A stretch of 38,598 bases of DNA. It comes from a virus. A program made the position numbers and the translations under genes. This document shows positions 14,142-21,472 of this stretch, piece after piece. The DNA lies in IMG/VR virus record IMGVR_UViG_3300037344_000012, positions 1 to 38,598 of that record; one strand, written 5' to 3'. The notes under the pieces are model-generated. The model ran no database searches, was not told the origin of the DNA, and saw nothing but the letters and a program-made list of their open reading frames with translations. The first letter of the stretch is position 1; each line of letters opens with the position of its first letter.

Positions 14142-17100
14142 ACCATGTTTTGGTTTTTGGCAGCCTTCATAAGGTCTGTCCAGTCTAGGTCGAGTTCTGC
14201 AAGTTCAGGTATAGCTAAAAACTCAGGGTCGGCTACAGTCCGTTTAGCAATCTCATCGTAGAGTCTTTGCTTTTTAGAGGTCTGTAGCACGTTAGACAGT
14301 TCACCCGCAGCACGGTCTCCTGTTGATAAAGAAATAATCTGAGCTCCAGAGGAACTAGCATCATTCTCAATCATCATCTTGGTTTTGTACTGTGAAATAA
14401 GCTTAAGGTCTTCAGGTGTCCACTGAGTTTTATCAATGACCATACGACCACCCATGTGCTTATAAATACGTGTGTACTCAAGGGCAAGACGAGCAAGTTT
14501 ACCAATCTCTTTATCCTCAGTAGCAGCTGCCAGTGGGTTAGATAGGAATTCCTTAATGCGTCGGTCAGGCTGTGTTTTACTTAACATGGCTTCACCCATA
14601 GCCAAGAGGTTTTCTTCTTGGTCTTTGAAAGCCTTTAAGCGACCCTTCAAGGTAAGTGTGTCAAGTGGACTACCCACCAGTGCCCCGATTTGTACCTGAA
14701 GTTCCTCAATAGCATCTGAGTTTATTCGCACAGCCCTAGAGGTGTTCAAGAACGGACGAACCGCTTCCCCTTTGGTGGGGGTTAGTAGTCCACGGTGATA
14801 AACACGACCACGAAAGTCAATAGAAGCATCAACAGAAAAAGCTTGGTTACGCTGGCGATAGAATTTGGCAGTAGCTAAAACACCACGACCGTCATTACCA
14901 CGAGACATAAAGAGCTTCTTCCACTCGTTAACTGAGTCCCACTTCTTAGCTTCACCGCGTTTGTCATTAAAATAAATAACACGTTCAGCAAAGTCAAAGA
15001 AGTCGTTGTCAACCTCGTACTTAACAGAAGTTGCGTGATTTAACATACCAGATATATCGCGGTCAATCTGGTTGGCGTCATAGTCAGCATAGACCCTTTC
15101 GGAAACTACTGGCATCCTAGTCTTGCGACCACGAGCGTCATAGTATTCTTTACTGCCTGCACGAGCATAGACTTTATCACGGGGGTGATAGATGCCGAAG
15201 CGACGTGCGGTACGTGCCTTCTCTGCTGAAATCTGTAGCTGGCGCATTGGCCCGTTTACGATTGTCAGCTGGCGAGTAACGCTTACACCACGGAGAGCTT
15301 TGTCACTAACTGGTCGACCTGTGGCCAAATCAATAGGAGAGGAAGTTCCAATGTCACGGATAGTAGTTGTACGGATCATCCCCTGTTTTTCAAGAGAAGC
15401 AATAATACGACTACCATCTTTGTGGAAATCTTTTAAAGACTTTGAGCGAAGTGGGTTAAGACTACCCAGTTCATCATCAAACATCTTGCCAATCTTGATT
15501 GCAAGCATGTCATAGTCTGCGCCGTCAGCAGTTGCAATTGACTCCATTGCTTTGGCAGTTGCCTTGATAGTTTTGTCTTTAATATTCTCAATAGCCTTCC
15601 TGCGGTCTCGACTGTGTAGAAACTCTAAATCCAGAAGTTCTCGTGTCTTACCTCGTAAGTTTGATATCTGTGTAGTAATCCAGCTATCTGAGGGTGGAGT
15701 CTTTTCAAAGAACTTTTCAAGACGCTTCTTGGCCTTGTATCCGGGTATCTTTTCTAAAAGCTTCTTTACAATTTCCTTACGACTAGGGTACCTACTAATA
15801 ATAGGTTGTGTGTAAGCTGCAATAGGGCCTCTGCCGTTGTAGTAAGCCTTTTTAGCTAGCTTTGAGCCATACTTACCGCGCCACGTTTCAATGTAGCGGT
15901 TGTCTGCAATTTGACCGTCTATCAGCTCTGAGATAGTGTATTTCTTGTTAAAGATAAAGACTTCAGGGTCGTTGGCTAGTTTTGCAGTTAAAGACCCAAA
16001 TAACTTACCACGATCTGAACTACGGTTAAACATAAGGGTACCTAAGTCTTGTACTGCGTTAAGAGTGAACTTACGCATTACAGAGGTAGGTTTACCCCAA
16101 GCTTCACCTGTAGCGTTATACCTTGTAAAGGTTTGACGCAACACATCAGTGATTACAGATTGTTGGTTTATAGAGATGTCTTTCCCCAAGTCACCTACAA
16201 AGTCAGTTATAAACTTCTTCTGTGCGGGCTCTAGTGCATCACTTTCAATAACACGGGCCAGTCGCTCTTGTAGGACTTCTGGTTCTTGTGTTTGTAGGTG
16301 ACGACCAGCACCGCTCGTATAGTCTGCCCCATCGGCATTCATAACAGAACCTTCACGGCTGTTCTTGAAAGACCTTCGGCTACCTTGCTTTTGTGACAAA
16401 GAGTTACCTTTGAAGTCAGTAAGAGCTAGTGCTTGAGCGTTTTCAGCTGCATCGTTCTTAAAGTGTTCACGAAGAGCAACACGATTAGCCTTAGAAGACA
16501 TGAGTTCATCTGGCGTAGAGAAGCCAAGGTTTACATTACTCTCGTTCTGCGCAGTGGGCCGTGTTACAGTTTTATTTGCACGACGCATTAGACCAGCGAT
16601 AGATAGGGCCTTGCCTACTGGTGAAACAAACTCCGAGGCCAGTAGCTTACCTTGTTGGAAAAGCTTAGCCTGACGTTCCCCCCCTAAGTTCTTAATCTGA
16701 ACTGCGGTAGACTGGCGACGAAGCCAATCTGAGTAGGTCTTAATTTTTGAAGGTTCCCCTGTCAACTCTGTGGGGTTCATATTCTTAAGGTTTCTTGGTT
16801 TAATGTTCTTAGACTCAAGGGCCTCAAGATCAGCCTTATCCTTTACAACTGGCACCATTGTTGAACGACAGTTGAAGTGCAAAGGGGGCTGATAGCGAGT
16901 ATCCCCCACCTTGTAAACTTGACCATTGTGGAAAGAGCAAATAGAGCTAGTGCGACCGTCCAAGATAGCAGTAAACATAAAGCCATTCAAGACTTCCTTG
17001 TTTGCTTCCATAAGATTGCCAAGAGCTTGTGTCTGCACACTTGTCATAGAGGTGCGGGTCAATGTCCTAGCTTGGTGTTCAGTTATCTTAGTTGTCTTCA

Positions 17101-17569
17101 ATACATCTTTTATGATATCATTTTGGGTTAGCCCATTAGCTAAACCTGCTTTGACTTTAGTCTGAATTCTTACAAGCTCACCAGAAGCAATGTTGGACAA
17201 GTTATCTTTAACAGTTCTAACGCCCTTGATGCGCGGCCCTGTTATTTCTGATAGCAATTCTTTGGTTGTTGGCTTCTGTGTTCTGTAGAACTTCTTAATC
17301 TCGGAGTCAAGGTTGTTCTTATGAAAGGCAGTCTCAGCTGTAAACAACTCAGACAAGCTACTAGAAACAGATTTGTTCATTTCGTTACCGAAACGAGTAA
17401 CCTCTGGCTTTACGCTAGACCTAATATCCTTCTTCAGGATCTCTGCTAGGTTCTTTCGGTGTTGTCTAATAATATTTCGTTGTGCGAGTTGCTGACCGTT
17501 TTCATAGAGACGAAGGTCTCCACTGTGGTCAATAATCCTATCGAAAATCTTTTCATTTATTCCAGTCAT
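14142..17569 (-). CDS. MuF-type head protein fused to T7-like RNA polymerase, exon 1
   Basis: Exon 1 encodes residues 1-1143 (the last codon is split) of a 1480-aa protein. Residues about 150-243 form a MuF domain with HQARTLTRTSMTSVQTQ and DGRTSSICSFHNGQVY, then PPLHFNCRST, as in minor head proteins such as SPP1 gp7. Residues about 250-900 are a long linker and N-terminal polymerase region without motifs I can name. Residues 918-924 are DFRGRVY (T7: DWRGRVY); Asp1070 in NDASSSGAQ matches T7 Asp537, the first catalytic Asp; Lys1138 matches T7 Lys631. The gene follows portal and precedes scaffold, the standard MuF position. GAGGTAAAACGA precedes the ATG. Unspliced RNA would end after five intron-coded residues. 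Confidence 0.92.
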
Positions 17570-17574
17570 TCGTT

Positions 17575-18060
17575 TTACCTCGTTGGCGCGTACTCACCGT
17601 AGTATTTTACTTCGGCCTTTCTGCGTGCTTGGGTCGCGCCCTCAAGTGTGTCGAACATACCTAGCTGCTTTCGCTTGCCATTTATGTTTATTCGAGCTGT
17701 CCACTTTTGTTCACGACTACGGAATCCTACTCCCGTGACACCCGACTTATTGTTCGAAGGTGTCTTTCTATTCATATTATTTTGAGACGGAGTTACTAAC
17801 CTCAGATTCTTAATGAGGTTGTTACATTTGTTTCCGTCTATATGGTCTATAATAAAACCTTCAGGAATGCTGCCGTTGTGCAGTTCCCATATGATTCTGT
17901 GTTCGGGGCTCTTTCTTCCTAAAAAATGAACTCTACGATAACCCCCACCTGTTGCACAGAAGTGGCCTACACGGTATCCTGCCTTAACTAGGTGGTTGTC
18001 TCTGTCATATTTAGCGAGAAGTTTTCCCTCTTCGTAAATGAAGTGTTTATTGTAATCCAT
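17575..18060 (-). CDS. Free-standing HNH endonuclease with AP2-like domain
   Basis: A 161-aa protein with an HNH_3 core (SPEHRIIWELHNG, then GFIIDHIDGNKCNNLIKNLR, about residues 50-88) and a C-terminal AP2/ERF-like DNA-binding domain (SGVTGVGFRSREQKWTARI, then LGMFDTLEGATQAR). This is a mobile homing nuclease that inserts between phage genes. It sits between portal and the MuF gene, where the two are normally adjacent. Flanking hairpins and a tRNA-like segment look like insertion-associated DNA. No ribozyme core is visible around it, so it is not intron-borne. Confidence 0.92.
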   Translation of the reverse strand: MDYNKHFIYEEGKLLAKYDRDNHLVKAGYRVGHFCATGGGYRRVHFLGRKSPEHRIIWELHNGSIPEGFIIDHIDGNKCNNLIKNLRLVTPSQNNMNRKTPSNNKSGVTGVGFRSREQKWTARININGKRKQLGMFDTLEGATQARRKAEVKYYGEYAPTR

Positions 18061-18066
18061 TGTTTC

Positions 18067-18105
18067 CCCCTATATAGGGGTTTGGCCTCCCCCGAAGGGG
18101 AGACC
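18067..18105 (-). other. Paired stable hairpins upstream of the HNH gene
   Basis: On the minus strand the first hairpin (18105-18084) pairs GGTCTCCCC with GGGGAGGCC over nine positions around TTCG; a second (18080-18067) is CCCCTATATAGGGG. No T run follows. The first is a member of the recurring intergenic hairpin family. It may end or protect the portal mRNA, and the second could hide the HNH ribosome site, limiting nuclease expression. Confidence 0.6.
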
Positions 18106-18114
18106 TTTGTTTGA

Positions 18115-18196
18115 TGGTTAATTAGAGAATTGAACTCTTTCTACTCGTGTCACGACGCCTGTGATGACTTTAAGTAGCTGCAAACCTGCTTTAACC
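18115..18196 (-). other. tRNA-like segment, not a functional tRNA by inspection
   Basis: An 82-base stretch between the portal stop and the HNH gene. Its ends pair like an acceptor stem (GGTTAA with TTAACC), and near the 3' end it has a T-arm-like AGAG-TTCAATT-CTCT with a canonical seven-base loop. The D arm is reduced to GCA/TGC. The only anticodon-like stem (TCAC/GTGA) has a loop without U33. It may be a decayed tRNA or a structured RNA left by insertion of the neighbouring nuclease gene. Confidence 0.3.
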
Positions 18197-19770
18197 TAAT
18201 TATCTTCTACCTTGACTTTGTCGCCTTCTAGCTCAGTGTTAGAGACTAGGGGGTCAACTTGAATAGCTGCAACAGCTTCTTCATCGTCATAGTTAGCAGG
18301 TAGGAAGTCGTTGTACTTAGCAATAGTGATGAAAGTATCACGAGAAATAATGCCAGACTGGTACCATTCAGCAACAAGACGCATAGAACCTTCTCCACCC
18401 ACAGTAGCTGCGAAGTCGGAGGACAACTGGAATTCAACATCATTGCCCGTAAGCTCTGTGTCATACTTCCAGTTAATCATAAAGGAAAGAATCTCTTGCA
18501 TAGTACCAGAGATTTTAGCGTTCATTGTTCCTAGCTGTGCTGTCTGAGAAGCGTTACGAATCTCTAGAGCAACACCTGAAGCGGCTTGTTCTGGAGACAA
18601 CATACGGATGCCCATCTTGGCCATCTCACCAACGGTGGCTTCAATAGCACGGTCCATGTCCCCTAAAGCACCTGTTGGTGTTTCGAGTACAGTGATGGAC
18701 TCGTCCTTACGAACCCGCAACCAAGTACCAAGACCAGCACCAACGAGTTCTTCAAACTCTTCGTCAGTCATGTCAGACTGTACCACTGGTGTGTAGGTTG
18801 CCGCACCGTATAGTAGGTGGTTACGACGGGATACTTTGTTGTAGAGGGCTACTTCTCTGTCAATCAGAGGCATAAGTACTGGTTCAATAGGCTCAATCTG
18901 ACCATTCAGAGGCCAAGCAGGAATACGGCTTAGACGCTGACCAAACTTCATTGGGTAGACTGTATCATACTTCTGGAAACCACCATCAGCAGAATCTTCG
19001 TACTCTTGAGTAATAACGCCGTTAAGTGCTTCTACTTCATGAGAGCCGTGAGCCTTCTTGTAGTAATCAAGAACCAACAAACCCTGTTCATCAAGGTAGT
19101 GGTCACAAACAGTATCTACATAGTTAGGGTGCCAAGGGTTCTCTGCCGTGTATTCTTCAGTAATATACCGAGTAGTCCAACGACTAAGAGTTTTAGCACG
19201 AGTAACTGGGTGTGTCTTTGTCTGAACGTTAATGACATTCTCAGCCTTAATCAAAACAGGATAAGGGGAGATCATATTACGTTCTTCAGGTGACATGTAT
19301 TCTAGCTCTTCATCAGATATAGAAGGGCGGTCAATATAAACCCAAGCACGGGAGGTTTGTAGTTCTTCCCAGATGGCTGCGTCCAAGAAGTTGAACATAG
19401 AAGCACCATCTAGTGTAATGTCTTTTTCAAGCCAATCACGAACATCATCCCCAAGACCATCTGGTAAAGTCAGTGTGGAAGGTTTACGGAGCAAAGCACT
19501 AATCAACACACGAGCATACTGGGTTGTTAGACCGGGTAGTTCAGCTTCAGACTTGTAGAAGTCATACTGTGTTTGTGTCATGCTTGGGGAGAAAGGGAGA
19601 AGGAGATTAGAGTAATCACGCTCTACATACTCATCGTGGGCTTTGGCGTGAGCTTCACCTTGTAGTACCGCGCGGGCTTTCTTCCACAAGGGCTTCATAG
19701 ACATGTAAGAAGCACTGGGGGTTTCTACTCCACGTTTCTGTGTATTAGCTGCTGTCTTTACTAGAGCCAT
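18196..19770 (-). CDS. Portal protein
   Basis: A 524-aa protein with start MALVKTAANTQKRGVETPSA. It resembles the DUF4055-type portal family: an N-terminal PLWKKARAVLQG helix and DYSNLLLPFSP, a central YARVLISALLRKP, a clip/stem region with MPLIDREVALYNKVSRRNHL, and a C-terminal crown-like acidic tail. The portal forms the twelve-fold ring through which DNA passes. It precedes MuF, scaffold and capsid. The motor gene terL is about 15 kb upstream, separated by the tail-tip and fibre genes. GAGGTAATAAT precedes the ATG, and a regulatory gap with a terminator lies upstream. Confidence 0.9.
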   Translation of the reverse strand: MALVKTAANTQKRGVETPSASYMSMKPLWKKARAVLQGEAHAKAHDEYVERDYSNLLLPFSPSMTQTQYDFYKSEAELPGLTTQYARVLISALLRKPSTLTLPDGLGDDVRDWLEKDITLDGASMFNFLDAAIWEELQTSRAWVYIDRPSISDEELEYMSPEERNMISPYPVLIKAENVINVQTKTHPVTRAKTLSRWTTRYITEEYTAENPWHPNYVDTVCDHYLDEQGLLVLDYYKKAHGSHEVEALNGVITQEYEDSADGGFQKYDTVYPMKFGQRLSRIPAWPLNGQIEPIEPVLMPLIDREVALYNKVSRRNHLLYGAATYTPVVQSDMTDEEFEELVGAGLGTWLRVRKDESITVLETPTGALGDMDRAIEATVGEMAKMGIRMLSPEQAASGVALEIRNASQTAQLGTMNAKISGTMQEILSFMINWKYDTELTGNDVEFQLSSDFAATVGGEGSMRLVAEWYQSGIISRDTFITIAKYNDFLPANYDDEEAVAAIQVDPLVSNTELEGDKVKVEDN

Positions 19771-19910
19771 ATTATTACCTCATTAATTAAGTTAATCAGG
19801 CATTATGCCTTATGTTGTTGTTGTATTACTATATTTAAAGATACACCAATACAATATAGTGTCTTTAGATATGTCTTTAGATATAGTTATATTAGGGAGA
19901 GGGTCTGGGG

Positions 19911-19929
19911 TCATTATTCCGCCCTATTT
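19911..19929 (-). repeat. 19-bp direct repeat, copy 2 (portal-proximal)
   Basis: The minus strand reads AAATAGGGCGGAATAATGA, identical over 19 bases to 20021-20039, 110 bases upstream. This copy lies just after the terminator T run. The ATAGGG core recalls phage-polymerase initiation sites such as the T7 TATAGGGAGA, which is notable because the phage encodes a T7-type polymerase. A promoter role is speculative. Confidence 0.6.
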
Positions 19930-19935
19930 TTTCCG

Positions 19936-19977
19936 ATAAAAACAAGACAGACCCGCTAGGTAATTCCCAGCAGGTCT
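19936..19977 (-). terminator. Rho-independent terminator after the lysis genes
   Basis: On the minus strand AGACCTGCT pairs with AGCGGGTCT over nine positions (one G-T pair) around an 11-base loop, followed by GTCTTGTTTTTATC. A second small perfect hairpin, CAGACT-CTCA-AGTCTG, lies just upstream (19994-20009). Together they end the tail-tip and lysis transcript before portal. Confidence 0.85.
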
Positions 19978-20020
19978 CTTGATAGAGGACTGTCAGACTT
20001 GAGAGTCTGTCCCCTTGTTA

Positions 20021-20039
20021 TCATTATTCCGCCCTATTT
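20021..20039 (-). repeat. 19-bp direct repeat, copy 1 (after endolysin stop)
   Basis: The minus strand reads AAATAGGGCGGAATAATGA and begins directly after the endolysin stop codon. It is identical to 19911-19929. The two copies flank the terminator, so they are either paired control sites or the product of a small duplication. Confidence 0.6.
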
Positions 20040-20040
20040 A

Positions 20041-20562
20041 TTATTTAGGAATCTCGTAGTGAGGTCCGTCAATAAATGGCCGTCTTCCTTGTGACTTTCT
20101 CAATGAAACATAGGCTTCGTGAGCTTCTGTTCCAGTGTGTTCATTAAGGTTGTGAGTCCAAGCACCACCCCAACGAAGTGGGACACCTAACTCTTTACAA
20201 GCCTTAGCAAATGCATCAGAGATAGTAATGTAGTGGTCCAAGTCCCAGCTTACTTTACCGTCCACATAAGCAACAACATCTACAGCCATTCCGTCTTGAT
20301 GACGAGAGTGCCGTGTCTGTGTCTTACCTGTGGCCATAAGCTGGTTTTGCTCATGTTGAGTCCGAAGACCACAAGTAATACCGAAGTCCACAGAGCTATA
20401 AGTCAGAGCTAGTCGAGCAACCTTAATGAGGTTCTCGTCCACATCTGCCATTTTCATTTCAGAGCGGCCTCCAAACTTCCAGTTGTAGGTCTTTGTTTGT
20501 ACGGGCTTTGCGGCTTTCTTCTTTTCAGAAGTCTTACCTAAAAACATTTTAGTAAATTTCAT
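20041..20562 (-). CDS. M15-family endolysin (L-alanyl-D-glutamate peptidase-like)
   Basis: A 173-aa protein starting MKFTKMFLGKTSEKKKAAKP; this ATG overlaps the holin stop (ATGA). The M15C core shows GGRSEMKMADVDENL, then VDFGITCGLRTQHEQ and SRHQDGMAVDVVAY with zinc ligands His88 and Asp95, and a late GPHYEIP with His168. The enzyme cuts peptide cross-links of peptidoglycan, as does the T5 endolysin. The basic N-terminal extension of about 25 residues is unusual and may aid membrane or virion association. It is coupled to the holin, giving a classic lysis pair. Confidence 0.9.
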   Translation of the reverse strand: MKFTKMFLGKTSEKKKAAKPVQTKTYNWKFGGRSEMKMADVDENLIKVARLALTYSSVDFGITCGLRTQHEQNQLMATGKTQTRHSRHQDGMAVDVVAYVDGKVSWDLDHYITISDAFAKACKELGVPLRWGGAWTHNLNEHTGTEAHEAYVSLRKSQGRRPFIDGPHYEIPK

Positions 20563-20957
20563 CGTGGGGCTTTCCAGGTGTCTACCATCTTCTCGCCTGA
20601 ACGACCAACAATATAACCACCAACACCAATCTGCAGGAGATTCCACAGTTCGACAGGCAGGTCAATCGCAAGTTCTTTCTCAAAGAAGAGGTTCAGAACG
20701 GGGAAGAACAAGTAGTTCATTGCTACAATGGTTACAATGACCATCATCAAGAGGGGTCTCCAAGTGGCGGTTAACCAGCTTTCAGACTTAGCTTCAGCTA
20801 AGATTATATTCCCACGAACCTTCTCCAAAGAGTCGGTATGTTCTAGGAGTGCTAGTTTGATTTCAGATTCAATCTTTGACTGTTCTAGTTTATCAGGTAC
20901 AAGACCTGCAACAATTTTACCAAGCAAGGGCGCAAGGATTGGGATTAGTTGTAGCAT
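20559..20957 (-). CDS. Holin, GTA three-helix type
   Basis: A 132-aa protein with a hydrophobic N-terminal helix (MLQLIPILAPLLGKIVAGLV), a charged helical middle, then AEAKSESWLTATWRPLLMM running into a transmembrane segment and a third near GGYIVGRSGEKM. The SxSWLTATWRPLLM block is characteristic of the GTA_holin_3TM family, common in alphaproteobacterial phages and gene transfer agents. It makes membrane holes timed for lysis. The endolysin start overlaps its stop codon. Confidence 0.88.
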   Translation of the reverse strand: MLQLIPILAPLLGKIVAGLVPDKLEQSKIESEIKLALLEHTDSLEKVRGNIILAEAKSESWLTATWRPLLMMVIVTIVAMNYLFFPVLNLFFEKELAIDLPVELWNLLQIGVGGYIVGRSGEKMVDTWKAPR

Positions 20958-20983
20958 ACTTCATGCTCCTATATTTGTTAAGA

Positions 20984-21010
20984 GGCCACCCCCCTTTTTA
21001 GGGGATGACC
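20984..21010 (-). terminator. GC-rich hairpin between tail chaperone and holin
   Basis: On the minus strand GGTCATCCCC pairs with GGGGxxTGGCC around TAAAAA. The arms are almost the same as the terminator at 3369-3396, but only a weak T-containing tract follows (TCTTAAC). It may partly terminate or stabilise mRNA between the tail-tip and lysis genes. Confidence 0.6.
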
Positions 21011-21018
21011 AGTTCTTG

Positions 21019-21075
21019 TTAAGGTTTAGCGGGCCAAGTGATGTGTCTACTGCGTGTCCCTAGTTTATACGACAT
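21019..21075 (-). CDS. 18-aa micro-frame resembling an endolysin N-terminus
   Basis: The frame reads MSYKLGTRSRHITWPAKP and has AAAGGATAAACT before its ATG. MSYKLGxRS is the usual opening of M15C endolysins, although the actual endolysin here starts differently. It could be a remnant of a displaced endolysin gene, or a chance frame in the gap before the holin. Confidence 0.35.
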   Translation of the reverse strand: MSYKLGTRSRHITWPAKP

Positions 21076-21085
21076 AGTTTATCCT

Positions 21086-21472
21086 TTACTGTGGGGGTAC
21101 AGGCCAAGTTACCTCATTGGGAAAGGTCTCTTGACTTGTAATGTCTCGTAGTTCTTGCCGATATGTTGCCCATGCAGCCTGATCCACTGGCGCATCGGCA
21201 ACTTGTGTCCAATCTGATGCTGCTAGGGCTTGATTTCTTTCAATCCTGACTTTCACATCAGCCGACATTTCGAGAACCTCATTGCTTTCGACGTCTGCGG
21301 TTCCGACCTCGACGGGCAGGACCACCCCTTCAATCACTGTGAATTTGTCGTCGGGGAAGTGTCCGTCCAAGATGCCATGCTCGTCACTGAGGTTGACAAC
21401 GTGGCTGTCAGGGCATGTCAAGTTATCCAATATCTGCCCTGTGGCCTTGTCATATATAGTGTAAGCCTTCAT
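21086..21472 (-). CDS. Phage tail assembly chaperone-like protein (after the J-like gene)
   Basis: A 128-aa protein with a C-terminal block IERNQALAASDWTQVADAP, then WATYRQELRDITSQETFPNE and VTWPVPPQ. This is the signature of the Phage_tail_APC family, found next to tail-fibre or host-specificity genes. The N-terminal half is acidic and variable. Its ATG overlaps the stop of the 993-aa J-like gene by four bases, so it likely assists that protein or its fibres. Confidence 0.82.
   Translation of the reverse strand: MKAYTIYDKATGQILDNLTCPDSHVVNLSDEHGILDGHFPDDKFTVIEGVVLPVEVGTADVESNEVLEMSADVKVRIERNQALAASDWTQVADAPVDQAAWATYRQELRDITSQETFPNEVTWPVPPQ

Larger units (their letters stand above)
19792..20040 (-). 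promoter_or_regulatory. Non-coding control region upstream of portal
   Basis: This 250-base gap is the longest clearly non-coding stretch. In transcription order it holds one 19-base direct repeat, a hairpin, a terminator, the second 19-base repeat, two tandem copies of ATATCTAAAGACA (19861-19888), and an AT-rich segment with TTGTAT, 15 bases, TATAGT as a weak bacterial-type promoter. It ends the holin-endolysin unit and must restart transcription for portal and head genes. Exact promoter positions are not certain. Confidence 0.65.

Noticed and set aside
13885-14142. A frameshift or sequencing error splitting the polymerase gene
   Set aside because: P1, P10, R and S elements and exact restoration of the fingers motif show an intron rather than an error.
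18115-18196. A functional tRNA gene
   Set aside because: The T arm and acceptor ends look right, but position 8 is not U, the D arm is too small and the anticodon-like loop lacks U33. It is kept only as a tRNA-like segment.
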